Below, one piece after another: positions 1 through 6,331 of a stretch of 8,396 nucleotides of DNA; within the stretch, counting starts at the first letter, position 1; every line of letters starts with the position of its first letter. The DNA is from Candidatus Bathyarchaeota archaeon CG07_land_8_20_14_0_80_47_9 (GTDB lineage: Archaea; Thermoproteota; Bathyarchaeia; Bathyarchaeales; Bathycorpusculaceae), in the NCBI GenBank assembly GCA_002779555.1, contig PEWI01000055.1, positions 1 through 8,396 of the forward strand, read 5' to 3'. The notes beneath the pieces were generated by a model. That model was not told where the DNA came from, did no database searches, and was given only the letters and a program-made list of their open reading frames with translations. A program made the translations under genes and the position numbers.

Positions 1-1
1 A

Positions 2-565
2 GTCTGGACATTCGAGACCGTATTAGGGAAAGGCAATCCACGGTTTTCTGAAGAGCGCAAGTTCATGATTAGCACTTGGCGACGCATCGCTTCTGATGCG
101 CTTCCTCCACAGGCGAAGGCTTGGGCGAATTATGGTAATTCTGCTTTAGCCATGCGAGAAGCTGAGAGGCTGCGTTATGATGGCGCAATATTTTTGGATA
201 ATAGAGGTTTTGTTAGTGAGGGAACAGGCGCCTGTATAATGACAGTAAGAAATGGAAAAGTGATAACTCCGCCGGTGACTGCATCAATTCTTGAAAGTGT
301 CACAAGAGAAACACTTCTTAAAACGATACCAGAGGATTTAGGCATTCCAGTCGAGGTGAGGGATATTACACGTGTTGAGCTTTATGCTTCTGATGAGGCT
401 TTCTTGTGTGGAACTGGTTGGGAGATCACGCCAATAACTGGTATAGATGACTTGCCTTTGGGCAAAGAGTATCCTGGAGTTACAACGAAGCGTATAGCTG
501 AATATTACGCAGACGTGGTAGCTGGAAAAGTAGAGAAACGTAAAGAATGGTTAACTTCGGTGTAA
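2..565 (+). CDS. ilvE: Branched-chain amino acid aminotransferase (class IV, PLP), C-terminal part; 5' end outside window
   Basis: The reading frame is open to the left edge, so the ATG at 65 is an internal Met and not the start; 187 residues are visible of about 300 expected. The family transfers the amino group between Leu/Ile/Val and 2-oxoglutarate, using pyridoxal phosphate, in the cytosol. Visible family features are WRRIASDALPPQAK (the strand after the PLP lysine region), FVSEGTGAC with the Glu that contacts the PLP ring nitrogen, the TPPVTASILESVTRET segment, and CGTGWEITPI near the end, closing with KEWLTSV. The forms GTGAC and CGTG, in place of the textbook GSGEN and TGTA, fit a subgroup of IlvE-like class IV enzymes, so a related substrate range cannot be excluded. 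The PLP-binding lysine is upstream of the window. The stop lies 8 bp before a copy of the RNase P RNA 3'-end repeat. Confidence 0.9.
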   Translation, partial: VWTFETVLGKGNPRFSEERKFMISTWRRIASDALPPQAKAWANYGNSALAMREAERLRYDGAIFLDNRGFVSEGTGACIMTVRNGKVITPPVTASILESVTRETLLKTIPEDLGIPVEVRDITRVELYASDEAFLCGTGWEITPITGIDDLPLGKEYPGVTTKRIAEYYADVVAGKVEKRKEWLTSV

Positions 566-767
566 GCAATTCAGGCTGGCGTGTTGGTAGTGACTCCACC
601 AAGGCTGGAGATGCCTCCCGCAAATCCCCTCTTCTATCGATGCTCAGCTCGATACATGACTTGCTAGTGCAGTACTTGGACATGGTTGAACAAATTGTGA
701 GGGAAAAGAGGAAATGTTAGTGAAGGTGCAGCGGAAGGATGGAACGCTGATATCGCTGGTGAAATGA
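547..767 (+). other. Leader region of the surface protease with two staggered small ORFs; coding status unclear
   Basis: Between the aminotransferase stop and the protease ATG I see no clear TATA box or recognisable gene. Two short frames chain through it. ATG547-TAG720 encodes 57 residues and has an internal ATG at 640; from there it reads MLSSIHDLLVQYLDMVEQIV. ATG714-TGA767 encodes 17 residues (MLVKVQRKDGTLISLVK) and is preceded by GAGG. They overlap each other by 7 bases, and the second overlaps the protease start as ATGA at 764-767. This could be translational coupling, the frameshifted remnant of an older gene, or chance. The first frame reads through the structural-RNA-like repeat at 574-588, which argues against its N-terminal half being real. 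I do not recognise either peptide. Confidence 0.25.
574..588 (+). repeat. Distal copy (A) of the RNase P RNA 3'-end repeat
   Basis: GGCTGGCGTGTTGGT here is identical to 3683-3697 and to 5341-5355, where it is the reverse complement of the 3' end (P1 strand) of the RNase P RNA gene. All three copies point the same way. It is followed by a small potential hairpin, TTGGT / ACCAA with a 9-nt loop (584-602), and by another GGCTGG at 603-608. It begins 8 bp after the aminotransferase stop codon, so part of it could act as a transcript end. See findings for the attachment-site idea. Confidence 0.8.
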
Positions 768-3493
768 TTTCAGCCGAACCGGCTGCTCAGTTGGAGAGCC
801 CTAAGCCTTATATCCCCACGGCCCAGAATATTTTCGACATAGTGCTTCGTAGGGAATTGTGTAAGACTATGTTGAAACATTATGTAGCATTTGTATCGGC
901 GATAATGGTTATTGTGAGTGTTAACAATATTCCTTTTGGTGCTTCTCTTGTTCAGAATTTAGGTTTGGCTCAGTCTAAAGGGCATGGTGGCTTTGCCTCG
1001 TTCAGTGGCGATCCATGTCGACTGGTCATAGGTGTGAACCGGACGCGTCCGCGGGCTTATGACGATTTGACAAATCTTGTTGCGAAAACAGGAGGAAAAA
1101 CTGTCAGCAAGGTTTCGGTTGAAGGTCAGGCTATCGCGATGGTTGTTGACGTGCCCTTGGACAATTTATCATTTCTCTGGAATGAGGCTCAAGCGGCAGG
1201 TTTGGCCAGATACATGGAACCTAACATGGTGTTTAAGGCACAGTTTGTTCCAAACGATCCATACTACAGTAACCAGTGGGCTCTTCCGAAGATTCAGGCC
1301 GACTGGGCATGGAACAAGACTACTGGAAATTCGTCCATAATCGTGGCTGTCATCGATACAGGCATTGATTATAATCATCCTGACCTCAAGAACAACTATG
1401 TTCCTCTCGGCTATGACTGGGTCAACAACGATAATGACCCCCTTGATGATAATGGACATGGCACGCACGTGTCTGGAATAATAGGAGCCGAGTTGAACAA
1501 TACAGTGGGCATCGCAGGGATTGCGCAGGTTAGCATCATGGCTGAGAAGGCTTTGAATAGCACTGGCTGGGGCTTTGAGACCGACCTAGCGAATGCCATT
1601 TTCGACGCGGTGCTTGAGGGTGCGCGCATCCTGAGCAACAGTTGGGGTGGTGATTTTGACAGTTCGCTTATTCATGATGCAGTTCAGTACGCGTACGAGA
1701 ATGGGGTCTTAGTTCTTGCTGCGGCTGGGAACTCGAATGCGAACTCGAAGGTCTATCCCGCCGCTTATGATGAGGTAGTTGCCGTTGCCGCTACGAACCA
1801 GCTGGACAACAAGGCAGCATTTTCAGACTGGGGAAGCTGGATTGCAGTTTCAGCGCCAGGAGTCAACGTGTATTCAACAATGCCAACGTACCATGTCGCG
1901 CTTAACGATGTAGGTTACAGCACGAATTATGGTTATATGAGTGGCACTTCCGTGGCTTGTCCACAAGCCGCAGGTGTAGCTGCTCTGATCTGGAGCAGGT
2001 TTCCTAATGCCACGAGAAATTGGGTTAGAGGTCAGTTGAGCTTCACGGCTGACGATTTAGGGGATCTTGGTTTTGACGTAATTTACGGCTCTGGAAGAGT
2101 CAATGCGCGGAAAGCTGTTGAACAGGGGCCGTTGCAGCATGATATGTTCCTATTCAGGTATGATATGCCGAGGCTTGTTCAGCCTGGAGATTTGGTTCCC
2201 TTAAGTGTCGCGGTACTTAATTTTGGTTCAAGCAGCGAGAGTAACGTTAATGTGAGCCTTTTGGTGGATGGAAGCGTTGTTGATTCGGCGGTCGTTGATT
2301 ATTTGGCGGGTGACTCGTTCGCTGATGTCACGCTTTTCTGGAATCCCATGGAAAGTCGGACCTACAATGTGACCTTGTATGTTTTGCCCGTTGCTAGCGA
2401 GACGATTATTAGTGACAATGTAATATCAGTGACGGTCAACGCACATTTCTTGGTTACGCTGAATCCGTCCAGAGGGCCTGTGGGAACCGGCGTGACAGTG
2501 ACAGGCGTCGAGTTTACTCCCAACGGTCTGGTGAGCCTCACGTTTAATGACATGTTTCTCGGCTATGCAGCTACAGATGAGTTTGGCGATTTCACGTTTA
2601 CGTTCAACGTGCCATTTTCGACGGCTGAAACATGGGTTGTCAAGGCTTATGATGCTAATGTTTTTGCGGATGCAAACTTTACGGTCGTCGATGTCACTCC
2701 CCTGAATGTTCAGGTAGATGTTGGTGCGATTCATTTCAGAGGCGAGATTGTGACGTTTCATGTGTACACGGCCTTCAATGGAAACGCGGTTAACGCTACA
2801 GTCACGAGTGTCTTGCTGTATAAGCCTGACGGCTCGAACGAAACATTGACGGCGCAGTCGGTTGCACAGGGGCTTTCCAAGATTTCTTACATGTTACCTA
2901 GCGATGCTCAGACAGGCTCCTACGCGTTGGTTATCACCGCAGGCTACTCAGCAAACACGGTTCAATCCAACGGAACGGCGTTCAAGTCATTCTTGGTGAG
3001 CCCAACTTTTTCAGGTTGGAACGCCCTGCTGATCAGCGTCAACGAGAGTGTCGGAGCGATACGAACCGACTTGGGCTTAGTGAACGTGCGCCTTGACGCA
3101 CTTAACGCGACCTTAACGCATATTGAGGGAGAGTCTGTAACGCTCAACTCTTCTTTGGGAACCATTCGGTCTGACTTGGACACGATAGGGTTCAAAGTCA
3201 CCGCGATCAACGGCACGACGGCGACTATTGAAACTGTTGTGGGCACGATTAATGGCACGGTGACTTCGATTAGGGATGAGAAGGCGACCATTTTGATTCA
3301 GGGAATCGGGCAGGTTGAGAGTGACGTTTCCAGTTTGAAGGCGGCGCGTGAAACGTGGACAATTCCACTGTACGTTATTCTAGCCTCGGCATTGGTCGCA
3401 GCCGCGGCTTCGCTACTGTCAGTTTGGATGTTAAGACGTAAGAAATCAGATGCGCAAGAGCAAGCACAGCCCAAAAGTCCAGAGGTTCAGTGA
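764..3493 (+). CDS. Membrane-anchored, secreted subtilisin-like serine protease (S8) with Ig-like and stalk domains
   Basis: 909 residues. Residues 41-53 form a hydrophobic signal segment. Residues 84-160 look like an I9-type propeptide. The S8 domain spans about 165-455, with Asp198 (VIDTG), His232 (GHGTHVSG), oxyanion Asn323 (AAAGN) and Ser396 (SGTSVACP), so all catalytic residues are present. Next come a CARDB-like module (about 462-557), an IPT/TIG-like module (563-642) and a third beta-sandwich (646-745). A heptad-like stalk at 753-863 is rich in N-glycosylation sequons. A transmembrane helix (about 868-889) is followed by RRKK and a short hydrophilic tail. It is probably an extracellular protease tethered at the S-layer, for peptide scavenging or surface processing. 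Start: ATG764 overlaps a short ORF (ATGA). ATG869 (Met36) would place the signal peptide exactly at the N-terminus and is a serious alternative. The gene lies between two copies of the RNase P RNA 3'-end repeat. Confidence 0.93.
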   Translation: MISAEPAAQLESPKPYIPTAQNIFDIVLRRELCKTMLKHYVAFVSAIMVIVSVNNIPFGASLVQNLGLAQSKGHGGFASFSGDPCRLVIGVNRTRPRAYDDLTNLVAKTGGKTVSKVSVEGQAIAMVVDVPLDNLSFLWNEAQAAGLARYMEPNMVFKAQFVPNDPYYSNQWALPKIQADWAWNKTTGNSSIIVAVIDTGIDYNHPDLKNNYVPLGYDWVNNDNDPLDDNGHGTHVSGIIGAELNNTVGIAGIAQVSIMAEKALNSTGWGFETDLANAIFDAVLEGARILSNSWGGDFDSSLIHDAVQYAYENGVLVLAAAGNSNANSKVYPAAYDEVVAVAATNQLDNKAAFSDWGSWIAVSAPGVNVYSTMPTYHVALNDVGYSTNYGYMSGTSVACPQAAGVAALIWSRFPNATRNWVRGQLSFTADDLGDLGFDVIYGSGRVNARKAVEQGPLQHDMFLFRYDMPRLVQPGDLVPLSVAVLNFGSSSESNVNVSLLVDGSVVDSAVVDYLAGDSFADVTLFWNPMESRTYNVTLYVLPVASETIISDNVISVTVNAHFLVTLNPSRGPVGTGVTVTGVEFTPNGLVSLTFNDMFLGYAATDEFGDFTFTFNVPFSTAETWVVKAYDANVFADANFTVVDVTPLNVQVDVGAIHFRGEIVTFHVYTAFNGNAVNATVTSVLLYKPDGSNETLTAQSVAQGLSKISYMLPSDAQTGSYALVITAGYSANTVQSNGTAFKSFLVSPTFSGWNALLISVNESVGAIRTDLGLVNVRLDALNATLTHIEGESVTLNSSLGTIRSDLDTIGFKVTAINGTTATIETVVGTINGTVTSIRDEKATILIQGIGQVESDVSSLKAARETWTIPLYVILASALVAAAASLLSVWMLRRKKSDAQEQAQPKSPEVQ

Positions 3494-3495
3494 AA

Positions 3496-3525
3496 AGTGA
3501 AAGGCGGGATTTGAACCCGTGGTTA
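3496..3525 (-). pseudogene. tRNA 3'-half-like remnant (T arm plus 3' acceptor strand)
   Basis: On the minus strand, 3520-3504 reads ACGGG-TTCAAAT-CCCGC. This is a T arm whose loop matches the TTCRANY consensus, with four of five stem pairs and one A.C mismatch at the base. CTTTCAC follows at the place of the 3' acceptor strand. No matching 5' acceptor (GTGAAAG), D arm or anticodon arm is found upstream at normal spacing, so this is not a complete tRNA gene. It begins 3 bp after the protease stop codon. A tRNA fragment of this kind is often a scar of integration at a tRNA gene. A chance hairpin, a split-tRNA half or an intron-rich tRNA are alternatives. Confidence 0.4.
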
Positions 3526-3682
3526 AGTAACGACGTTTCCCGCAACTCCCTTTTTCCTGAGGCATATTTGGATCATATATTGAACCCGGGGGGAGGTTAT
3601 GTGCGCACACGCAAAGGAAAGGGCAGCGAACCTTGAAATGCTCATTGTTTTACAGAACGAAAGTAGGCGCGTTTCCATAAGA

Positions 3683-3700
3683 GGCTGGCGTGTTGGTTGT
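3683..3700 (+). repeat. Middle copy (B) of the RNase P RNA 3'-end repeat
   Basis: GGCTGGCGTGTTGGTTGT is an 18-base exact match to 5341-5358, the 3' end of the RNase P RNA gene read on the opposite strand, and shares its first 15 bases with 574-588. It lies in the 269-bp gap between the convergent protease and permease genes. The bases after it hold CCAGC (3703-3707) and AGAGGCTGG (3712-3720), which can form alternative hairpins with the repeat; copy A is also followed by a second GGCTGG. Apart from this and the tRNA-like remnant, I see nothing recognisable in 3494-3762. Confidence 0.8.
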
Positions 3701-3762
3701 TTCCAGCTTCTAGAGGCTGGTTAGCTTCGAAAACAAGTGTTGCCGCGCGCAGTTATTGTGCT

Positions 3763-4536
3763 CTATTCTGCTTTCCACTTTACTAAAACGGTTGCCAAGA
3801 AGACTATGATTCCTGAAAAAACCACCAAGGGTCCAGTTGGCAAGTTCAAGTAACTCGAGAAGAGAATTCCGGAACAGGTGCTGACTGTCCCGAAAGAAGC
3901 GCTCAGCACTGCATATTTGGACAGGTCAGCGCTCACGTTCTTCGCTGCCGCCGCTGGAACGATTACTAGGAAACCCACTAAAAGTGTCCCTACAATCTTG
4001 ATACCTACAGCCACGACAAGAGACACTAGCAAAAGGTAAAGTAGATTTGTCCTGCTAACGTCAATGCCTTTTGAGATTGCCAGTTCTTCTGAGATCATAC
4101 CTAGTACGAGCTTCCTGTAGATCATCTTCGTCAAAAGCACTGCCATCACAGAGATGACTACTGCAACCACTGTTTCTAGGATTGTTACTTTCGTTATATC
4201 TCCAAACAACGCTTCAAGGAGGTCAGGCTCTGGTATGAGTAATATGCCGACTGCAAGGGCAACAGTGAACATTGCGCCAACGATTGTTTCGAAAGGTAAC
4301 TTGGTGACTCTTCCTAGATGCCAAATGATCACGGCTGATGCAAACAGGAAAGCAAAAGCTCCAAAAAACGGATTGAAGTTGAATAATATTCCCAGCGCAA
4401 GTCCTGGCAACGCCACATGTGAAAGAGCATCACCCACAAGCGCCATCTTTTTTAAGACCATGAGAGAGCCCAAATAACCCGCTGAAACGCCTACGGAGAT
4501 CCCTATCAAGAGGCTAAGCGTCAAAGCTTCTGCCAC
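3763..4536 (-). CDS. znuB: ABC-3 family metal transporter permease (ZnuB/MntB-like)
   Basis: 257 residues, almost entirely hydrophobic, with about seven to nine predicted membrane helices. The family hallmark is clear near the N-terminus: MALVGDALSHVALPG (residues 31-45) containing the GDALSH motif, followed by GLALGILF. The length is typical for the family. It forms the membrane channel of an importer for Zn2+, Mn2+ or Fe2+, powered by the ATPase encoded immediately upstream. The start is GTG at 4536, fixed by a Shine-Dalgarno match (AGGTGATCC) overlapping the ATPase stop codon; only 6 bp separate the genes, so they should be co-translated. No substrate-binding protein (ZnuA type) lies in the window, so the metal cannot be named and the znu symbol is by similarity only. 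The 3' end faces the protease gene. Confidence 0.93.
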   Translation of the reverse strand: MAEALTLSLLIGISVGVSAGYLGSLMVLKKMALVGDALSHVALPGLALGILFNFNPFFGAFAFLFASAVIIWHLGRVTKLPFETIVGAMFTVALAVGILLIPEPDLLEALFGDITKVTILETVVAVVISVMAVLLTKMIYRKLVLGMISEELAISKGIDVSRTNLLYLLLVSLVVAVGIKIVGTLLVGFLVIVPAAAAKNVSADLSKYAVLSASFGTVSTCSGILFSSYLNLPTGPLVVFSGIIVFLATVLVKWKAE

Positions 4537-4539
4537 AGA

Positions 4540-4548
4540 GGATCACCT
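4540..4548 (-). promoter_or_regulatory. Strong archaeal Shine-Dalgarno for the permease, overlapping the ATPase stop
   Basis: On the minus strand AGGTGATCC is complementary to the conserved archaeal 16S 3' tail. It contains the TGA stop of the ATPase gene and ends 3 bases before the GTG start at 4536. It settles the unusual GTG start and implies coupled translation of the two transporter genes. Confidence 0.8.
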
Positions 4549-5253
4549 ATTTTCGTCCGGCGCTCCTGCACACACTGTCTCGCCGTAGATTATTCTTTGT
4601 ATTGATGGGTTCATTATTTCCTTTGATTCGCCAAAAAACTTGACACCCCCATCCAATGCCAACAAGTAGTCTGAATATTCTCTGACAATATGCACGTCAT
4701 GCGTAATCAAAAGTATAGTTATCTTGTTTTTCTCCTTCAGTTCACTAAGCGTTGCGAATATGGGTTCTTCAGTATCGTGGTCAACGCCAGTTGTCGGCTC
4801 GTCAAACAGCAGGACATTTGGGTTATCAGTCAAAGCCCACGCAATCAACACCCTCCGAAGCTGTCCTCCAGATAGAATCCCGAGAGTTTTGTCCGCCACA
4901 TTCTTGTTACTGAGTCTTACGGGGCTAAGAGAGCTTTCTACGTTTACACGATTTTTGTAGGACAGGAACTCCTTCACAGAGATGGGAATATCATCTACAG
5001 CGATGTTCTGTGGAACATAGCCTATCTTCACTTTTTCTGCCCATTCGATTTTCCCTGTGTATGGCACCAGATTCAATAGGGCTCTGAAAAGTATCGTCTT
5101 TCCAGCGCCGTTTGGTCCGAGAACGGCTAGGGCGGTTCCTCTTTTTAGCTTGAAACTTACGTTGTCCAGAATTGTCTGATTCTGAAGCTTCACGCTTAGA
5201 TTTGATACGTTCAGCACGTAATCGTCGTTATTTTCCATGGTTCCCGTGCACAT
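4543..5253 (-). CDS. znuC: ABC-3 metal transporter ATP-binding protein (ZnuC/MntA-like)
   Basis: The cytoplasmic ATPase of the metal importer, 236 residues from the chosen start. It shows Walker A GPNGAGKT (46-53), the Q-loop Gln in GYVPQN (82), the signature LSGGQ (127-131), Walker B VLLFDE (147-152, Glu152 catalytic), a D-loop-like TTGVD, and the H-loop His in LLITHD (185). All ATPase residues are intact. The frame could extend to an ATG at 5337, but the 28 extra residues are not family-like and that start would lie 4 bp from the RNase P RNA gene. ATG5253 is preceded by AGGAGG (5265-5270) and is preferred; ATG5238 is also possible. A TATA-like AAATAAT lies near 5299-5305. The permease gene follows after 6 bp, forming a two-gene operon. 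The metal is undetermined because no binding protein is seen. Confidence 0.92.
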   Translation of the reverse strand: MCTGTMENNDDYVLNVSNLSVKLQNQTILDNVSFKLKRGTALAVLGPNGAGKTILFRALLNLVPYTGKIEWAEKVKIGYVPQNIAVDDIPISVKEFLSYKNRVNVESSLSPVRLSNKNVADKTLGILSGGQLRRVLIAWALTDNPNVLLFDEPTTGVDHDTEEPIFATLSELKEKNKITILLITHDVHIVREYSDYLLALDGGVKFFGESKEIMNPSIQRIIYGETVCAGAPDENR

Positions 5254-5264
5254 TTCATTCCTAG

Positions 5265-5270
5265 CCTCCT
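5265..5270 (-). promoter_or_regulatory. Ribosome binding site deciding the ATPase start
   Basis: AGGAGG on the minus strand, 11 bases before ATG5253. No comparable motif precedes the longer start at 5337, where the sequence is the 3' end of the RNase P RNA gene. This favours the 236-residue product. Confidence 0.6.
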
Positions 5271-5340
5271 CTATCAATATAGACTTTACTGATGATTCGA
5301 TTATTTCCCCGACGCACGATCGATAATGTGCAGTCAAGCG

Positions 5341-5358
5341 GGCTGGCGTGTTGGTTGT
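5341..5358 (+). repeat. Source copy (C) of the repeat: 3' end of the RNase P RNA gene
   Basis: GGCTGGCGTGTTGGTTGT is the reverse complement of the last 18 nt of the RNase P RNA, including the 3' strand of helix P1. This copy is functionally explained: it pairs with 5640-5654. It is the likely ancestor of copies B (3683-3700) and A (574-588). Confidence 0.85.
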
Positions 5359-5654
5359 AACCCGCCTTTTGTCCAGTGTGGCATTCGGCTAATCGGGCTA
5401 CCCGCGCCTCAGGCAGATTCCTCACCGGCGTCTGTTTGCCCTTTCCACTTGCAGGACGGCCGTTTCACCGTTTCCACCCAGCATTCTCAGCACCTTCGCA
5501 TGCATCATCGGCCCTTGCAGGATGGACGTTTCGTTTCTGCTCCGTTGCCAAGGCTCTCGCCTTACGCCCTTGCGGACGCTGCAATTCTGCACGTGGGCGG
5601 AGTTTCCTCAAGCCTCTCAATGAGGCTCGAAAGCCACATGCCAACTCGCCAGCC
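5341..5654 (-). ncRNA. rnpB: RNase P RNA (catalytic RNA of tRNA 5'-end processing)
   Basis: About 314 nt on the minus strand, and the reason several GC-rich ORFs here are spurious. The ends form P1: GGCTGGCG-A-GTTGG (5' end, from 5654) pairs with CCAAC-A-CGCCAGCC (3' end, to 5341), 13 pairs with one A.A mismatch. Conserved region I is TGAGGAAACTCCGCCCAC (5610-5593). Conserved region V, GACAAAAGGCGGGTTACA (5373-5356), corresponds to the bacterial GACAGAACCCGGCTTA; CCGCC and GGCGG of the two regions can pair as P4. Between them are CAGAAACG (near 5535), GGTGAAACGG (near 5472) and GTAGCCCGATTAGCCGAATG before region V, in the expected order. The product cleaves tRNA leaders with RNase P proteins, none of which are encoded here. 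The size fits an archaeal type A RNA. The exact 5' end is approximate. Confidence 0.93.
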
Positions 5655-5679
5655 CAACACCATAATGCGCAGCGCTCTG

Positions 5680-5690
5680 GAATAAGAATT
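5680..5690 (-). promoter_or_regulatory. Candidate TATA box for RNase P RNA
   Basis: On the minus strand AATTCTTATTC is AT-rich and centred about 30 bp upstream of the inferred RNA 5' end at 5654, the normal archaeal box A distance. It lies in the 91-bp gap shared with the kinase gene on the other strand and could serve that gene too, 55-65 bp before its ATG. This rests on position and composition only. Confidence 0.35.
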
Positions 5691-5745
5691 TTGGAAACCT
5701 TATCTTGCGGCACGTTCAACTATGACACGGAAGAGCTACTAAGTC

Positions 5746-6330
5746 ATGTCCAAGCGCGTCATCTTAGTTACAGGGACTCCCTGCGTCGGAAAAACCTCAG
5801 TTTCACATCTGCTCGCATCTAAACTGGACGCTGAATACGTGAACTTGACAGACCTAGCCATTCGCGAAGGCCTCATTTCGGGCAAGGACAAGAAACGAGG
5901 CTCAATAATCGTTGATGGCGGCAAAATGAAGCAAAGACTCCGCGAAGTCATTAAAGAAAATGACAAGGACACAGTTGTTGACGGACACTACGCAGTCAAC
6001 GTCGTTCCCAAAAACCTCGCAACCCACGTTTTCGTTTTAAGACGTGACCCCATTGAGCTCAAGAAATTCATGGAGCAATCTGGGTTCTCTGGCCCCAAGT
6101 TATGGGAGAACTTGGCTTCCGAAATTCTCGATGTCTGTCTAGTTGATGCCCTAAACGTTCATGGAGAAGGAAAAGTGTGTGAGCTGGACACTACTGGCAA
6201 AAACGCTGAGCAGATCGCTCAAGAGATTCTTGGAGTCTTGAAGGGTCTCAAGAAATGCCGTGTCGGTCTTGTTGACTGGTTGGGCAAGCTAGAAAGCGAA
6301 GGACTATTGGACGATTACCTCAAAATCTAG
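5746..6330 (+). CDS. Fap7/AK6-type adenylate kinase (P-loop NTPase), probable ribosome maturation factor
   Basis: 194 residues. The N-terminal P-loop is GTPCVGKTS (10-18, Lys16), directly after a beta strand (RVILVT). It is followed by the NMP-kinase-like helix, VVDGHYA (Walker B-like, about 97-103), FVLRRDPIELKKF, the SEILDVCLVDAL segment and ELDTTGKN, an order typical of archaeal AK6 proteins. The C-terminal VDWLGKL segment is also characteristic. The family phosphorylates AMP or hydrolyses ATP; eukaryotic Fap7 works with uS11 (Rps14) during late maturation of the small ribosomal subunit, and the archaeal proteins are inferred to do likewise. It is slightly longer than the usual 170-180 residues. 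The ATG has only a weak purine-rich stretch (GGAAGAG) well upstream. It is transcribed divergently from the RNase P RNA gene and ends 1 bp from the next, convergent gene. Confidence 0.88.
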   Translation: MSKRVILVTGTPCVGKTSVSHLLASKLDAEYVNLTDLAIREGLISGKDKKRGSIIVDGGKMKQRLREVIKENDKDTVVDGHYAVNVVPKNLATHVFVLRRDPIELKKFMEQSGFSGPKLWENLASEILDVCLVDALNVHGEGKVCELDTTGKNAEQIAQEILGVLKGLKKCRVGLVDWLGKLESEGLLDDYLKI

Positions 6331-6331
6331 C

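Noticed and set aside
480..683. 67-codon ORF on the minus strand across the aminotransferase end and leader
   Set aside because: It overlaps the end of a clear gene antisense, resembles no family and has no ribosome binding site.
2362..3291. Three minus-strand ORFs of 63-111 codons inside the protease gene
   Set aside because: They are shadows of the long, well-supported protease reading frame.
3496..3600. A complete tRNA gene on the minus strand
   Set aside because: Only the T arm and a putative 3' acceptor strand fit; no complementary 5' acceptor, D arm or anticodon arm was found at normal spacing or with a simple intron.
5254..5337. N-terminal extension of the ABC ATPase to ATG5337
   Set aside because: The extra 28 residues are not family-like, no ribosome binding site precedes that ATG, and AGGAGG supports ATG5253.
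5448..5532. CRISPR-like or transposon-like direct repeats
   Set aside because: There are only two imperfect units, both inside the RNase P RNA core at positions of conserved GAAAC motifs.
5341..5654. A 314-bp miniature transposon, suggested by its inverted ends
   Set aside because: The inverted ends are the two strands of helix P1 of the RNase P RNA, and conserved regions I and V lie in the right places between them.
5326..5822. Overlapping ORFs of 119 and 148 codons on + and one of 84 codons on - (5465-5719)
   Set aside because: They cover the RNase P RNA gene; the composition is Arg/Pro/Ala-rich with no domain, and the structural RNA explains the sequence.
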